From CAWBRT01 sp963819175 (GTDB lineage Bacteria > Acidobacteriota > Terriglobia > Terriglobales > Acidobacteriaceae): DNA of 64,000 nt. Positions 1-9,636 of the stretch are shown here, piece after piece. Below the pieces are notes generated by a model, which searched no databases, was not told the DNA's origin, and saw only the letters and a program-made list of their open reading frames with translations. The stretch is from assembly GCA_963819175.1 (NCBI GenBank), contig CAWFVJ010000013.1, forward strand, positions 124,001 through 188,000, in the 5' to 3' direction. Both the position numbers and the translations under genes were made by a program. The stretch's first letter is position 1, and every line of letters starts with the position of its first letter.

Positions 1-221
1 CACTCATGGCACAGTGCAACTGGTATTCCATTCGCAAGCTATTGAATTTACACACTTTACTTGGTGGCATGTGCAAGAGCTTGCACTTTTCCGGAACTTG
101 GTGAATGGAAGATTTACGTCTAAAACCGGGGCTCCGCGCCGAAAGAGCCTGGCTTGCGGTCCCTCGCGGCTAGGGGCGATGGACGCTTCGAAAACCTGGT
201 CTTGCGGCGCTTTTTGCCTGA

Positions 222-257
222 GTGACATTGCTCACAAGTGCTCGTGATGGTAGTCAC
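222..257. promoter_or_regulatory. Tandem CRP/FNR-family palindromes upstream of ahbD
   Basis: Two copies of GTGA-N6-TCAC are visible: 222-235 (spacer CATTGC) and 244-257 (spacer TGGTAG). Their centres are 22 bp apart, about two helical turns, so a regulator could bind both on one DNA face. The half-sites match the CRP-type consensus (TGTGA-N6-TCACA) better than the FNR type. They lie about 90-125 bp before the radical SAM start at 347. Binding by a Crp/Fnr-family protein is inference. No other gene is seen in 1-346. Confidence 0.5.
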
Positions 258-346
258 GGCTCTTCGGGTAATGGTCGAGTTATCTTGAGTTTGCGGTCGA
301 GTAATCACCCCAGTGAGCGAGGCCGAAAGCGGTTGAAGGAGAAGGT

Positions 347-1612
347 ATGAATCAGTCGGGTGCAACGCAGGAAAACAAACCGAGGCTGGTGTTCTGGGAG
401 GTCACAAAGGGATGCAATCTTCGCTGCATTCACTGTCGCGCGACCGCCACGGAGCTGACTTCGCCCGCCGATCTCCCCACCGCCAAGGCACTCGACATCA
501 TCACCCAGATTTCCGAGTTCGCCAACCCTATCCTGGTGCTGAGCGGCGGCGAACCGCTGTATCGCACAGATATTTTTCAGCTCGCACGTTTCGGCACGGA
601 GCGCGGATTACGCGTGGCGCTGGCGACGAACGGAACCCTGGTGACGAAAGAAATCGCCCGCAAGATCGTGGACTCGGGGGTGAAGCGCGTCTCGATCAGC
701 CTGGATGGCGTGAATGCGGAAACGCATGACACCTTCCGTGGAATCCCGGGTGCCTTCGATGCCGCCCTCTATGGTTTCCGCAACCTCAAAGAGATCGGGA
801 TGGCCGTGCAGATCAATATGACGATCGCGCGGCACAACGCCAAACAATTGCCCGCCGTGCTTGACCTGGTTCGCAGCATAGGGGCCGACGCCCTGCATAC
901 TTTCCTGTTGGTTCCGGTGGGCTGCGGGGTGGACATTGCCGAGGCACAGATGGTGCCTCCGCAGGAGTACGAGGACTTACTCAACTGGTTCTACGATCAG
1001 GAGCAGATTGGCGACATCGAGCTGAAGGCTACCTGCGCTCCGCATTACTTCCGTGTGGTACGCCAGCGGCGCGCGGCCGAGCGCAAGGCCGAGGGATACG
1101 GCGCCACGCCAGCCAAGGCTGTTGCCGAGCCGGCGATCGGCGCCACGGAAATGACCATGCCGGGCTCGACCGGCATCAACTTGAAGCCAGGGGCGCGGGC
1201 CGCGGGTCATCCCGGAGGACACCCCGGTGGTACGCATCCGAATGGCATGAATGCGGTGACCAAGGGATGCCTGGCAGGTACGGGCGTCTGCTTCATCTCC
1301 CACGAAGGCGAAGTTTTTCCCTGCGGCTACCTCCCGGCATTGGCCGGAGATCTGCGCAAACAGTCGTTCGCCGAGGTCTGGACAAAGTCACAGGTATTCG
1401 AGACGCTGCGCGACAACAATAAGCTGACAGGGAAATGCGGGTGTTGCGAATTCCGCACGGTCTGCATGGGCTGCCGTGCTCGGGCTTACGCGGCAACGGG
1501 CGATTACATGGCGGAAGAGCCTTTCTGCATCTACGAGCCGAAGACGCTTCCACCCCAACCCGCACAAGACGGCGCGCGTCGGGGACCCCGGCTGCAAACG
1601 ACAAAAGCTTAA
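347..1612 (+). CDS. ahbD: AhbD/NirJ-like radical SAM heme synthase
   Basis: This 421-residue radical SAM/SPASM protein probably acts in the siroheme-dependent alternative heme pathway, oxidatively decarboxylating Fe-coproporphyrin, or in a related heme modification. The CX3CX2C cluster motif is at Cys23, Cys27 and Cys30 (KGCNLRCIHC), and LSGGEP follows. The C-terminal SPASM region ends with GCRARAYAATGDY and EEPFC, typical of the AhbD branch. A His/Gly/Pro-rich insert (about residues 285-302) is unusual. GGAGAAGG precedes the ATG. The last dozen residues are read through an 18-19 bp block (1578-1596) that also occurs in intergenic repeats at 26114 and 27229, so the original C-terminus was probably replaced. 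No other heme gene is adjacent; AhbC or another SPASM maturase are alternatives. Confidence 0.75.
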   Translation: MNQSGATQENKPRLVFWEVTKGCNLRCIHCRATATELTSPADLPTAKALDIITQISEFANPILVLSGGEPLYRTDIFQLARFGTERGLRVALATNGTLVTKEIARKIVDSGVKRVSISLDGVNAETHDTFRGIPGAFDAALYGFRNLKEIGMAVQINMTIARHNAKQLPAVLDLVRSIGADALHTFLLVPVGCGVDIAEAQMVPPQEYEDLLNWFYDQEQIGDIELKATCAPHYFRVVRQRRAAERKAEGYGATPAKAVAEPAIGATEMTMPGSTGINLKPGARAAGHPGGHPGGTHPNGMNAVTKGCLAGTGVCFISHEGEVFPCGYLPALAGDLRKQSFAEVWTKSQVFETLRDNNKLTGKCGCCEFRTVCMGCRARAYAATGDYMAEEPFCIYEPKTLPPQPAQDGARRGPRLQTTKA

Positions 1613-1620
1613 GGTTCAAA

Positions 1621-1647
1621 GCAGCCGAGCATTTGCTGGTCGGCTGC
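1621..1647 (+). terminator. Hairpin after ahbD
   Basis: A perfect 8-bp stem (GCAGCCGA / TCGGCTGC) with an 11-nt loop lies 9 nt after the ahbD stop. It has no T-tract, so it is a terminator or mRNA-end stabiliser candidate only. Confidence 0.45.
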
Positions 1648-1879
1648 TCCGTCGCCTGAACCGGAGCAGAGCCCAATTTGGCACGCTTACTAAAACCGGC
1701 ATCCATCCTTCTTCAACTCTGGCTTTTGCCTTGTCGGGCAAACCGTGCGGACGGTATAACATTAGCCACTGGCTTGCAGCGGAAGAGTTTGGCCCGCTCT
1801 GGCACAATGAGGTCGGGTCTTGTCGCTTACATTCAGCTCCGTGGGCAACGGCGAGCAGGTATTGCGCATTGAGGTTCAT

Positions 1880-2527
1880 ATGCAGGTGCGCGTGTGGGGC
1901 ATGACGGCTGCCGGGGAACCGTTCATACAGAACGCGTCCGCCGACATTGCCGGTCCACAGCGCGTCTCGATTGCCGGCATCGAGCATCCAGTGCCCGTCG
2001 GCGAGACTCTTGGAGTGGAATATCAGGGTCGTAGAGGGCGTTTTTGCGTCGTCTGGACCGGGCAGCCAGACACTCCAGAGGCCGGCAAGATCGAGATACG
2101 GCCTTTGGATGACGTGCAAAATTTCTGGGGAATTAATTTCGAGCAGGCGGGGTACCGACGCGTCGAGCGGCGGGCTCAGCCACGCTACCCTTGCAGAGGC
2201 TCGATTTCCATACGCCAGACAGAATCCCCTGGTCGTATTTCCGCGTCGGTGACGGATATTAGCTTGAGTGGCTGCTACGTCGAGCTGATGCAGACCTTTC
2301 CCGTTGGGACCAGACTTTCTTCGTTGCTGAACGTCGAATCAATCTCAGTCCGCTTTACCGCCGAAGTTCGCACCTCTCATCCCGGCGTTGGCATGGGGAT
2401 GAAATTCGAGGAGATCAGCGAGAGCGATCGTGCCGCTCTTGGGCCGGCTGATCGCGAAGCTTGCGCGCGTCGTAGCACCTTCCATTCCGAATCTTGGTTT
2501 CAAAAGCCCCACCCAAGCTTCGCTTGA
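1880..2527 (+). CDS. PilZ-domain c-di-GMP receptor protein
   Basis: This is a 215-residue cytosolic protein with a divergent N-terminal beta-barrel-like half (1-90) and a canonical C-terminal PilZ domain (about 93-185). The c-di-GMP motifs are intact: RRAQPR gives RxxxR (Arg98-Arg102), and DISLSG (126-131) gives D/NxSxxG; GMGMKF follows. I chose ATG 1880 because GAGG sits 5 nt upstream; a TTG at 1820 is also open. The effector partner is unknown and no cyclase lies nearby. The last residues (KPHPSFA) and the stop lie inside a family-A palindromic repeat, so the 3' end looks replaced. Confidence 0.75.
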   Translation: MQVRVWGMTAAGEPFIQNASADIAGPQRVSIAGIEHPVPVGETLGVEYQGRRGRFCVVWTGQPDTPEAGKIEIRPLDDVQNFWGINFEQAGYRRVERRAQPRYPCRGSISIRQTESPGRISASVTDISLSGCYVELMQTFPVGTRLSSLLNVESISVRFTAEVRTSHPGVGMGMKFEEISESDRAALGPADREACARRSTFHSESWFQKPHPSFA

Positions 2528-2599
2528 ATGGGGCACCCGTAAGAGAACTACCCCACGTTAGCCCAACAGCGGGGCGGAACGTGGGGTACCCGGCCTTGT
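2528..2599. repeat. Family A palindromic repeat
   Basis: An inverted copy of the common intergenic hairpin, with CCCCACGTT and AACGTGGGG arms flanked by AACTA and GGTACCC. It follows the partial copy that ends the PilZ gene. Confidence 0.7.
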
Positions 2600-2785
2600 T
2601 CATGGACGCCTGAGGAATCTGAAATAGAAAGCTGCGAACACCAAGACGATGCCAATATTCACTGTCAGCCGTTCCCAGAATCGGTTTCTGAAGAACACGA
2701 AATCTACACAGACTATGACGGCTGCCATAGCCACCACGTAAAGCACGGCAGCTACCTGTCTGCGCATTTCAGCCGGAATCGCCAT
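2600..2785 (-). CDS. Small two-helix membrane protein
   Basis: A hypothetical protein of about 61 residues from the ATG at 2785. A GTG at 2821 and an ATG at 2767 are alternatives, none with a clear Shine-Dalgarno. It has two hydrophobic segments, QVAAVLYVVAMAAVIVCVDF and an NIGIVLVFAAFYFRFL stretch, separated by a short RNRFWER loop and ending in a basic tail. It may be a small inner-membrane protein. I do not recognise a family; the membrane-protein composition and clean boundaries support coding. Confidence 0.5.
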   Translation of the reverse strand: MAIPAEMRRQVAAVLYVVAMAAVIVCVDFVFFRNRFWERLTVNIGIVLVFAAFYFRFLRRP

Positions 2786-2821
2786 ACGATCAGATGTAGT
2801 CGTCGAAGGTACCCAGGTCAC

Positions 2822-3023
2822 TGCCGAACAGCACGGTACGGGACCCTGGGGTACCCGGCAGGAGTTTCAAGTTTCCATTTTAAGCCCCGGCGGTGCCCCA
2901 TATCTGCCGCAGTTAGCAGATGTGGGACTCTGGCGTTTCAAGTTTTCAAGTTTCAGGGTGCGTGTGCCACCCGCCTGATCCGGGTCAGCGCCGAACAACG
3001 CGGCAGGGATCTGGGCCACCCAA
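2822..3023. repeat. Intergenic palindromic repeats after argJ
   Basis: Degenerate family-A pieces. One has CCCCATATCTGCC and GGCAGATGTGGG-like arms (2895-2932); the next is a decayed GTGCCACCC...GGGCCACCC copy (2960-3021). No gene is supported. Confidence 0.6.
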
Positions 3024-4281
3024 CTACGTCGAATAATCCGCGTTGATGTGAACGTAATCGGTCGTAAGATCGCAGCTCAGATACGTCAGTGAGGCTTTGC
3101 CGCGCCCGAGCTGAACGCGGATTTCGTACTCTCGTTCCGTCATGTACTGATGCACAGACGCCTTGTCGAAGCCAATCGCCTGGCCGTGGCTGCACACTTG
3201 ATATGAACCGATGAACACACTGATGCGCGCGGGATCGAGCGCGATCCCCGAATTGCCGATCGAGGAAAGAATTCGTCCCCAGTTGGGATCGCATCCGGCC
3301 CATGCGGTTTTTACCAGCGGAGAATTGGCGATGGAGCGCGCGATGACGCGTGCCTCGTTGGTGGACTTGGCCTGCTCGATCCGAAGGCGAATGAGGTGCT
3401 TCGCGCCTTCACCATCACGAACAATCTGTCGTGCCAACGAGCTGCACACCTGCTCGATGGCACGCTGGAATTTCGGGACTCGCGCCCGGTTGGCCGATCT
3501 TGACGCCCGACTTGCCGCTGGCCAGCAGCAGCACAGTGTCGTTGGTCGAAGTGTCGCCATCGACCGAGATGCAGTTGAAGCTCGTGTCCACCGCCGGTTT
3601 GAGAGCGGATTGCAACTGCGCGGGGCTGGCCTCGATGTCTGTGAAAATGTAAACCAGCATGGTTGCCAGATTCGGATGGATCATGCCGGAGCCTTTGGCG
3701 ACGCCCGCCAGACGGACCTCCTTGCGGCCCGCCTTGAAACTTACCATCGCGATCTTTTCCGCCAGATCGGTGGTCATGATCGCATGCGCAAAGCTCAGCA
3801 GCGCGTCACCGGACTCGGCTCGTTGCGAAAGCACAGCCGGAAGCGCTGTCACAATCTTTTCCGCAGGCAAAGGAACTCCGATGATGCCGGTGGAAGAAGG
3901 AAAGATGAACTCCGGAGAAACCTCCAGCAGGGTTCCCAACTCGCGGCAGACGCCTTCCGCGGCCACAACGCCCGACTTGCCGGTTGCGCAGTTGGCGTTG
4001 CCGGCATTGACCAGAACGGCGCGCACGCGGCCGGAGCTGCGCTTCAAATGCGCGCGATCCACCACCAGCGGCGCGGCCTGCAGGCGGTTCCGCGTAAAGA
4101 CGGCGGCGGCTGAAGCGCCGTGCGGAGCCTCGGCCAACGCCAGGTCGGGGCGTCCGCTCGCCTTGATTCCGGCGATGGTTGCGGAGAACCTGAAACCTTG
4201 GGGTACGAAAAGCGCCTCGGCAAGCACACTACTGCCGGCGGCGGGCTGGACCTCCAGGTCGGACAACGATGCGTTTTTCAT
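3024..4281 (-). CDS. argJ: ArgJ glutamate N-acetyltransferase (frameshifted)
   Basis: Bifunctional ornithine acetyltransferase/N-acetylglutamate synthase, which recycles acetyl groups in arginine biosynthesis. The KGSGMIHPNLATML segment holds the Ala-Thr self-cleavage site whose Thr becomes the nucleophile; GDTSTNDT and DPNWGRI are also family-typical. The reading frame breaks near 3485-3487. Removing one C of the CCC there joins GVKIGQPA to RVPKFQRAIEQVC and gives a 418-residue, full-length protein. The start overlaps the argA-like stop by 4 nt (ATGA). Because the correction is exact, an assembly insertion is more likely than a true pseudogene. Confidence 0.85.
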
Positions 4282-4799
4282 AGAGTCAATTTGATCAAAT
4301 CTGCGTGAGCAGGCTCCCGGATGGCAAATTGGGGCAGCTCACCGCGATACATTGCAATTTCGTCGCACGCCAGCAAACGAGGACAGGTACTGCAATCCTT
4401 GTAAATCTTGTCCGGGAGCCGTTCCCGTTCCGCAACTTTGAACCCCATGTGCTCGAAGAACTTGGGAATTCGCGTGAACAGGCAGACGCAGCTGACACGG
4501 TGCAGATCGGCTTCGTCGAACAGGGCCTTGACCAGAAATCTCCCTGCACCCAATCCCTGGGCCGTAGGCCGGACGGCAATCGAACGAATCTCCGCCAAGT
4601 GCGTTCCGTAAAGATGCAGCGCTCCGCAGCCGATAATATCGGGGCCCGCGGCGGAGAAGGACTCCACCACCGCAAAGTCGCGAATGTTTTCGCAGATTTC
4701 AGTCAGCGACCGCGGCAACAGAGTCCCATCGTAGGCAAACTCTTCGATCAGCGTGCGAATCGCCTCGGCATCCGGCAACAGAGCCCTACGCGCCCGCAT
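4278..4799 (-). CDS. argA: GNAT N-acetylglutamate synthase (ArgA-like)
   Basis: A 173-residue GNAT acetyltransferase. The acetyl-CoA loop is in IRSIAVRPTAQGLGAGRFLV (about 92-111), and LPDKIYKDCSTCPRL with a following CDEIAM is the signature of short, kinase-less N-acetylglutamate synthases. It would make the first arginine intermediate from glutamate and acetyl-CoA, priming the cycle that ArgJ maintains. It lies between argH (14-nt overlap with the corrected argH end) and argJ (4-nt overlap), so it is co-translated with arginine genes. A generic GNAT is the weaker alternative. Confidence 0.8.
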   Translation of the reverse strand: MRARRALLPDAEAIRTLIEEFAYDGTLLPRSLTEICENIRDFAVVESFSAAGPDIIGCGALHLYGTHLAEIRSIAVRPTAQGLGAGRFLVKALFDEADLHRVSCVCLFTRIPKFFEHMGFKVAERERLPDKIYKDCSTCPRLLACDEIAMYRGELPQFAIREPAHADLIKLTL

Positions 4800-6184
4800 G
4801 CACCATCTCCTTGCGGTTTTTCAACCGCTGCTCCGCCGCATCCAGAGCCTGCAGAACGTGGGCAGGCGCGGTTCCACCGATAACGTCATGACATTCGAGC
4901 ACGGCGCGAAGAGCGACAGCCGCGTAGAAATCGGTGTCGAATTCCGGACTCAACTGCTTCAGCTCCTGCGAGCGGAATTTGCTGGAGCTCGCATTGCTTC
5001 TCCATCCCCTTGCGAACTGCCTGCCCCACCAACTCGTGAGCGCGGCGAAATGGAATGCCTTTGCCCACCAAATAGGTTGCCGCCGCCATGGCATTCATGT
5101 ACCCGGTTTCGGCCGCGGCGCTCATGCGCGCGGTGTTCAGTTGGACCTCGCGGATGAATCCGGCCGCCACTTGCAGCATGGCCGTGGTTTCGCGAACGGC
5201 GATGAACACAGGTTCCTGCGTCTCCTGCATGTCTTTGTTATAGGCCAGCGGAAGGCCCTTCAGACAGATTAGCAAAGATTGCGCGCAGGCGATGACGCGT
5301 CCGGATTTGCCGCGGATCAGTTCGAGCGAATCCGGGTTCTGCTTTTGCGGCATGGCGCTCGATCCGGTCGAATAGCTCTCCGGCAGGGTGATGAACCCGT
5401 ATTCCTGGGTGGAGAAAAGAATGAATTCCTCGGCCATCCGGCTCAGATGGATCGCCACGATCGAAAGCGTCTGGGTGAATTCCAGGCAAAAATCGCGGTC
5501 GCTGGTCGCATCCAGACTGTTCGCCGTCGGCGCGGAGAAATCCAGTTCACGCGCCATCAACTCGCGATCAAGCCGCAGAGTCGCTCCGGCAATCGCGCCT
5601 GAACCGAGCGGACAGTAATTCAACCGATCCGCGCAATCGGCGAGCCGATCGATGTCGCGGAAAAACATTTCGCTGTAGGCCAGCAGCCAATGCGCTATCA
5701 GCACCGGTTCGGCGCGCTGCAAATGCGTGTAGGCGGGCATCGCCGCTTCACCCGCGCCCCTTGCCTGGGTAAGCAACGCCGCAATCAACTCTTCCAAAGC
5801 CTCGGTCAGGTTTCGACACGACTGGCGCACAAACAGCCGCAGATCGGTTGCGATCTGCTCGTTGCGGCTGCGCCCTGTGTGCAGCTTGAGGCCGGTTTCT
5901 CCGATCGCCTGGGTCAGTTGCTTCTCGACGAAATGATGCACGTCTTCGGCGTCGGCTTCATCGCGACGCAGCTCTTCCTGGTGCGCCGCAATGTAGTTCA
6001 ACCCGCCCAGAACGGCATCGCGCTCGGCGGTGCTCAGCACCCCGGCGGCATGCAATGCAAGCGCGTGCGCGCGGCTGGCGGCCAGTTCCTCTTGCAGAAG
6101 AATCTGATCGAAGGGAAAGGAGCGTTGCCAGCGTTCGAATTGAGGGTTGAGCGGTTCGCGGAACCGCCCAGACCACATTTTCAT
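4786..6184 (-). CDS. argH: Argininosuccinate lyase (frameshifted)
   Basis: Cleaves argininosuccinate to arginine and fumarate. Family motifs are LHTGRSRNEQIATD, PAYTHLQRAEP and GSSAMPQKQNPD (the fumarase/ASL signature). The frame is lost near 4968: deleting one base there restores PLEELKQLSPEF and the normal C-terminus, DTDFYAAV onward, for about 465 residues in total, the usual length. The corrected end overlaps argA. The gene is separated from argF by 316 nt of repeats. It is functional if the insertion is an assembly error. Confidence 0.87.
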
Positions 6185-6500
6185 TTCACTACCTCAAGTT
6201 CGTCCCACTATTTCTGAGACCCACAATAACTTTTTGAAGTGTCATTCTGAGTGAGCGCCGAGCACCCGCAGTCGGAGCAGCCAAAGCTGCGTACCCGACG
6301 TCGTATTTGACAAGCAAGTAGCTATTCAAGCGAGCGAAGAATCTATGTATTCGATTCGCAATGCATAGATCCTTCGCTCCGCTCAGGATTTCGGCAGGCG
6401 GCTCAGACGCCGCCTCAACGCCTCAACTTCGCTTCGCTCAGAACGACAACCTCAACATTAACGCGAAACACAAAAGTCAGGTCACCAGAGCCAGACAGCC
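6185..6500. repeat. Repeat-filled argF-argH spacer
   Basis: Holds family-B elements (GTGTCATTCTGAG...GAAGAATCTATGTATTCGAT, then an inverted ATGCATAGATCCTTCGCT arm) and a 44-bp block (6383-6426) repeated identically at 35778-35821. No gene seen. Co-transcription of argH with argF across this spacer is uncertain. Confidence 0.65.
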
Positions 6501-7517
6501 CTACGCATGAGCGCTCCTGGGGCCGAAGCGGCGCATGCCCTTCCCGAGCAGCACCATCAGAATCGCTTTCTGAATGTGAAGCCGGTTTTCCGCCTGGTCG
6601 AAGACGACCGAAGCCGGCGAGTCGATCACGTTCGCCGTCACTTCATCACCGCGATGAGCGGGCAGGCAATGCATGAAAACCACATCGGGCGCGGCCAGGG
6701 ACATCAGCTTGCGATTGACCTGATAGGGCAAGAAAGTCTTGCGCCGCGACTCCGTCTCAGACTCCTGCCCCATGCTCGTCCAAACGTCCGTGTAGACGGC
6801 CCTGGCGCCGGCAACCGCCATTTGCGGATCGGCTGTAATTTCCAGGGTGGCGCCGGTGTGGCTGGCGATTTCGCGCGCTTTGGCCACGATCTGGGCGTCA
6901 GGCTCATATTTGGCCGGGACGGCCAGCGCGATGTGACTGCCGAGCGTGGCCGCAGTCAGCAACAGCGAGTGCGCAACATTGTTCCCGTCGCCTACGTAAG
7001 CGAGCTTCACCTGGGCAAGATCGCCGAACTTCTCCTGCAGCGTAAAAAAGTCGGCAAACGCCTGACACGGATGCTCCTGGTCGCTCAGCGCGTTGATCAC
7101 CGGGATGGAGGCATAGGCAGCCATATCGGCAACGGTGGAGTGGTAAAAAGTGCGCAGCACGAGCCCATCCACCCAGCGCTCGACGTTGTGCGCAACGTCG
7201 CTCAACGCTTCGCGCTGGCCGAGGCGAGAGTGTGTCTGATCGACAAAAAACGAATTTCCGCCGAGCGCGTTAATGCCTGCCTCGAAGGTCAGGCGGGTGC
7301 GCAGCGAAGGCTTCTCGAAGAACAGCACAAGCTGTTTGCCGGCCAGCGCTCCCCGAAAATCCTGCGGGCGGCTCTTCAGCAGCGCCGCCAGCTCCAGCAG
7401 GTTCTTCGCTTCGGCGGGCTTAAAATCGCACACCGAAATAAGATCGGCGGGATGAGACTGGAACGCTCCCTGCAAATCCCGGGAAACAACACTATCCTCA
7501 GTAGGCCTGGTTGCCAT
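6501..7517 (-). CDS. argF: Ornithine carbamoyltransferase
   Basis: This 338-residue enzyme makes citrulline from ornithine and carbamoyl phosphate. The carbamoyl-phosphate site reads EKPSLRTRLTFE (Ser-Leu variant of STRTR), with HPCQ in DQEHPCQAFAD, VGDGNNVAHS, and the ornithine loop HCLPAHRGDEV. It lies 20 nt after argD in the same direction. Length and motifs are normal. The substrate is taken as ornithine, not acetylornithine, from the operon and from the HCLPAHRG form of the loop. Confidence 0.93.
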   Translation of the reverse strand: MATRPTEDSVVSRDLQGAFQSHPADLISVCDFKPAEAKNLLELAALLKSRPQDFRGALAGKQLVLFFEKPSLRTRLTFEAGINALGGNSFFVDQTHSRLGQREALSDVAHNVERWVDGLVLRTFYHSTVADMAAYASIPVINALSDQEHPCQAFADFFTLQEKFGDLAQVKLAYVGDGNNVAHSLLLTAATLGSHIALAVPAKYEPDAQIVAKAREIASHTGATLEITADPQMAVAGARAVYTDVWTSMGQESETESRRKTFLPYQVNRKLMSLAAPDVVFMHCLPAHRGDEVTANVIDSPASVVFDQAENRLHIQKAILMVLLGKGMRRFGPRSAHA

Positions 7518-7537
7518 CTGAATGTCCTCCTGTCTTT

Positions 7538-8857
7538 CTACCTGCGCTTCTGCTCACTGCCTTTTTGGAGCCCCCGGCGATGGCCGTTCGAGGCAGCCCC
7601 GGTACGCGCGGAACGAGCGCGCAGCGGAGACGCTTCGGCGTCGCCGGTTTGCTTACAGGAGGACAGGATGGAATCAAGCGCTTGTACAACTTGGTCCACG
7701 TGCTTCCGCTCAATGATAAACGGCGGCAGGAAGCGCAACGTGGTCTCGTGCGTCCGATTGATGACGATCTTGCGCGCCAGCATTTCCTTGGCTACCTTCT
7801 TGGCCAGGTCGGCGGAATTAAGTTCGATGCCCAACATCAGCCCGATGCCGCGTACATCCTGGATCTCGGGATACTTGGCGTCGAGTTCCTGAAGCCGCTC
7901 GCGGAAATACTTGCCCATCTCGACGACATGCTTTAGCAAGTGGTCCTGCTCGATCGTCTTGAGAAACTGCAATGCGACCGCGCACGACAGGGGGCCACCA
8001 CCGAAGGTCGTCCCATGCAGTCCGGGGTGAAATGCCTGGGCAACAGCTTCCGTGGTAAGGATCGCACCCAATGGCAATCCGGCCGCAAGCGGCTTGGCGA
8101 TGGTGGCGATGTCGGGAAGAACCCCATAGTGCTGATAGGCGAACATCTTTCCCGTGCGGCCAAGACCGCACTGGATTTCGTCGAGGATCAGAACCGCTCC
8201 GGATTTTTTCGTTAGCACCCGCGCGGTTTCCAGGAACTCGCGACTCGCAGGATGGATTCCGCCCTCTCCCTGCACGGTTTCAATGCAAACGGCGCACACC
8301 TGGGAGTTGAACTTCTTCTTGAGATCGGCAACATCGTTGAAGCGCACAAAGCTGACGCCGGGCATGACGGGCGCGAATGGCTGCCGGTACTTCAACGTGT
8401 GCGTGGTTGCCATGGAGCCGAACGTCCGCCCATGGAAAGACTGTTCCATGGCCAGCACCCGCCACTTGCGCGTGCCGTTCTTCGCTTTCACGTTGGCGGC
8501 GACCCGCGCCAGCTTGAGCGCGCCTTCAAAGGCTTCCGTGCCGCTGTTGCAGAAGAACACCCGGTCCAAGCCGGAAGCTTTGGTAAGCCGTGCGGCCAAC
8601 TCGACCGTGAACCCGTGATAGAACAGGTTCGAGGTGTGGATGAGCTTTCCGGCTTGCGCCGCAATGGTCTTGGTGATCGCGGGGTGCGAATAGCCAAGCG
8701 CATTCACCCCGATTCCGCTCAGGAAGTCCAGATACGCATTGCCGTCCGAGTCGTAGAAATAAACGCCCTTGCCGTGGGTCAGTAGAATCGGATTGCGATC
8801 ATAGGTCGGGACCAGGAGCTTGCCTTCGGCCTTCTGTGCGGAAGAGAGAGTCGTCAT
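7538..8857 (-). CDS. argD: Acetylornithine aminotransferase
   Basis: A 439-residue PLP class-III aminotransferase that converts N-acetylglutamate semialdehyde to acetylornithine; it may also serve lysine synthesis. FCNSGTEAFEGALKLAR, LILDEIQCGLGRTGK and the PLP lysine in IAKPLAAGLPLGAI are visible. The start overlaps the argB stop by 4 nt. The C-terminus carries about 35 extra basic, low-complexity residues after the normal end, probably acquired from downstream sequence. Confidence 0.92.
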   Translation of the reverse strand: MTTLSSAQKAEGKLLVPTYDRNPILLTHGKGVYFYDSDGNAYLDFLSGIGVNALGYSHPAITKTIAAQAGKLIHTSNLFYHGFTVELAARLTKASGLDRVFFCNSGTEAFEGALKLARVAANVKAKNGTRKWRVLAMEQSFHGRTFGSMATTHTLKYRQPFAPVMPGVSFVRFNDVADLKKKFNSQVCAVCIETVQGEGGIHPASREFLETARVLTKKSGAVLILDEIQCGLGRTGKMFAYQHYGVLPDIATIAKPLAAGLPLGAILTTEAVAQAFHPGLHGTTFGGGPLSCAVALQFLKTIEQDHLLKHVVEMGKYFRERLQELDAKYPEIQDVRGIGLMLGIELNSADLAKKVAKEMLARKIVINRTHETTLRFLPPFIIERKHVDQVVQALDSILSSCKQTGDAEASPLRARSARTGAASNGHRRGLQKGSEQKRR

Positions 8858-9636
8858 GCCATGACCTCCGTTCCCGATTCGATCCGGCCTCGATAAAAGC
8901 CGGGCAGCACTTCAGCTTCGGACGCAGGCAAAATCCGCACCCGTCCCACGCCCGAGCGCAGAGCGTCCTGGCAGGCTTGCAACTTGGGAAGCATGCCGCC
9001 GCCGACCACAGAGCCTTTCACCAAGGCTGGGATATCGGTTGTGTTCAGCCAGCGCATGACGCTGCCGTCAGCGGCCTTCACGCCGGCGACGTCGGTGAGG
9101 AAAATGAGAGTATTCGCCTGGCACGCGGAGGCGCAGGCCGCCGCCATCTGATCGGCATTGATGTTGTAGTACTCGCCGTCGGAGCCGAGCGCGATGCTTG
9201 AGAACACGGGCACTCCGCCTTGGCTCCAGATCGCTTCGATCCAGCGGCCGTCAACCGAGCTGATTTCGCCCACAAAGCCGAGGTCGACCCCATTCGGCTT
9301 CTTCTTGCGCGCGATGAACGACGAGCCATCGCCACCGCACAGGCCTATCGCCGGAATGCCTTCGCTGGCCAGGGCGGCGACCATCTGTTTATTCACGCTG
9401 CCGGCCAGCACCATCAGGGCGACATCGCGCGTCTCCAGATCGGTGATGCGCAGTCCGTTGACGAACTCCGACTTCTTGCCAAGCTGCGCGAGGGTGCGTG
9501 TCAGGGCCTTGCCGCCGCCATGCACAACGGTGACGTGATGCCCGTCGGTCACCAGTTCGGCGACTGCGTGCGCGCATTTTTTCAGCAGCAACTTGTCGTC
9601 CAGTGCCGCTCCGCCAATCTTCACCACTAGTTTCAC
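8854..9636 (-). CDS. argB: Acetylglutamate kinase
   Basis: A 260-residue amino-acid kinase that phosphorylates N-acetylglutamate. VKIGGAALDD, VVHGGGKALT and FLTDVAGVK are the nucleotide- and substrate-binding motifs. I chose GTG at 9636: AGGAGGGA lies just upstream and the start overlaps the argC stop (GTGA). A longer in-frame extension upstream only reads argC sequence. It lacks the N-terminal helix of arginine-inhibited hexameric kinases, so feedback control may rest mainly on ArgR (inference). Confidence 0.93.
   Translation of the reverse strand: MKLVVKIGGAALDDKLLLKKCAHAVAELVTDGHHVTVVHGGGKALTRTLAQLGKKSEFVNGLRITDLETRDVALMVLAGSVNKQMVAALASEGIPAIGLCGGDGSSFIARKKKPNGVDLGFVGEISSVDGRWIEAIWSQGGVPVFSSIALGSDGEYYNINADQMAAACASACQANTLIFLTDVAGVKAADGSVMRWLNTTDIPALVKGSVVGGGMLPKLQACQDALRSGVGRVRILPASEAEVLPGFYRGRIESGTEVMA

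Noticed and set aside
3211..4294. Plus-strand frames of 200-300 codons antisense to argJ
   Set aside because: High-GC shadow frames of a well-supported gene; composition is Arg/Ala-rich with no motifs.
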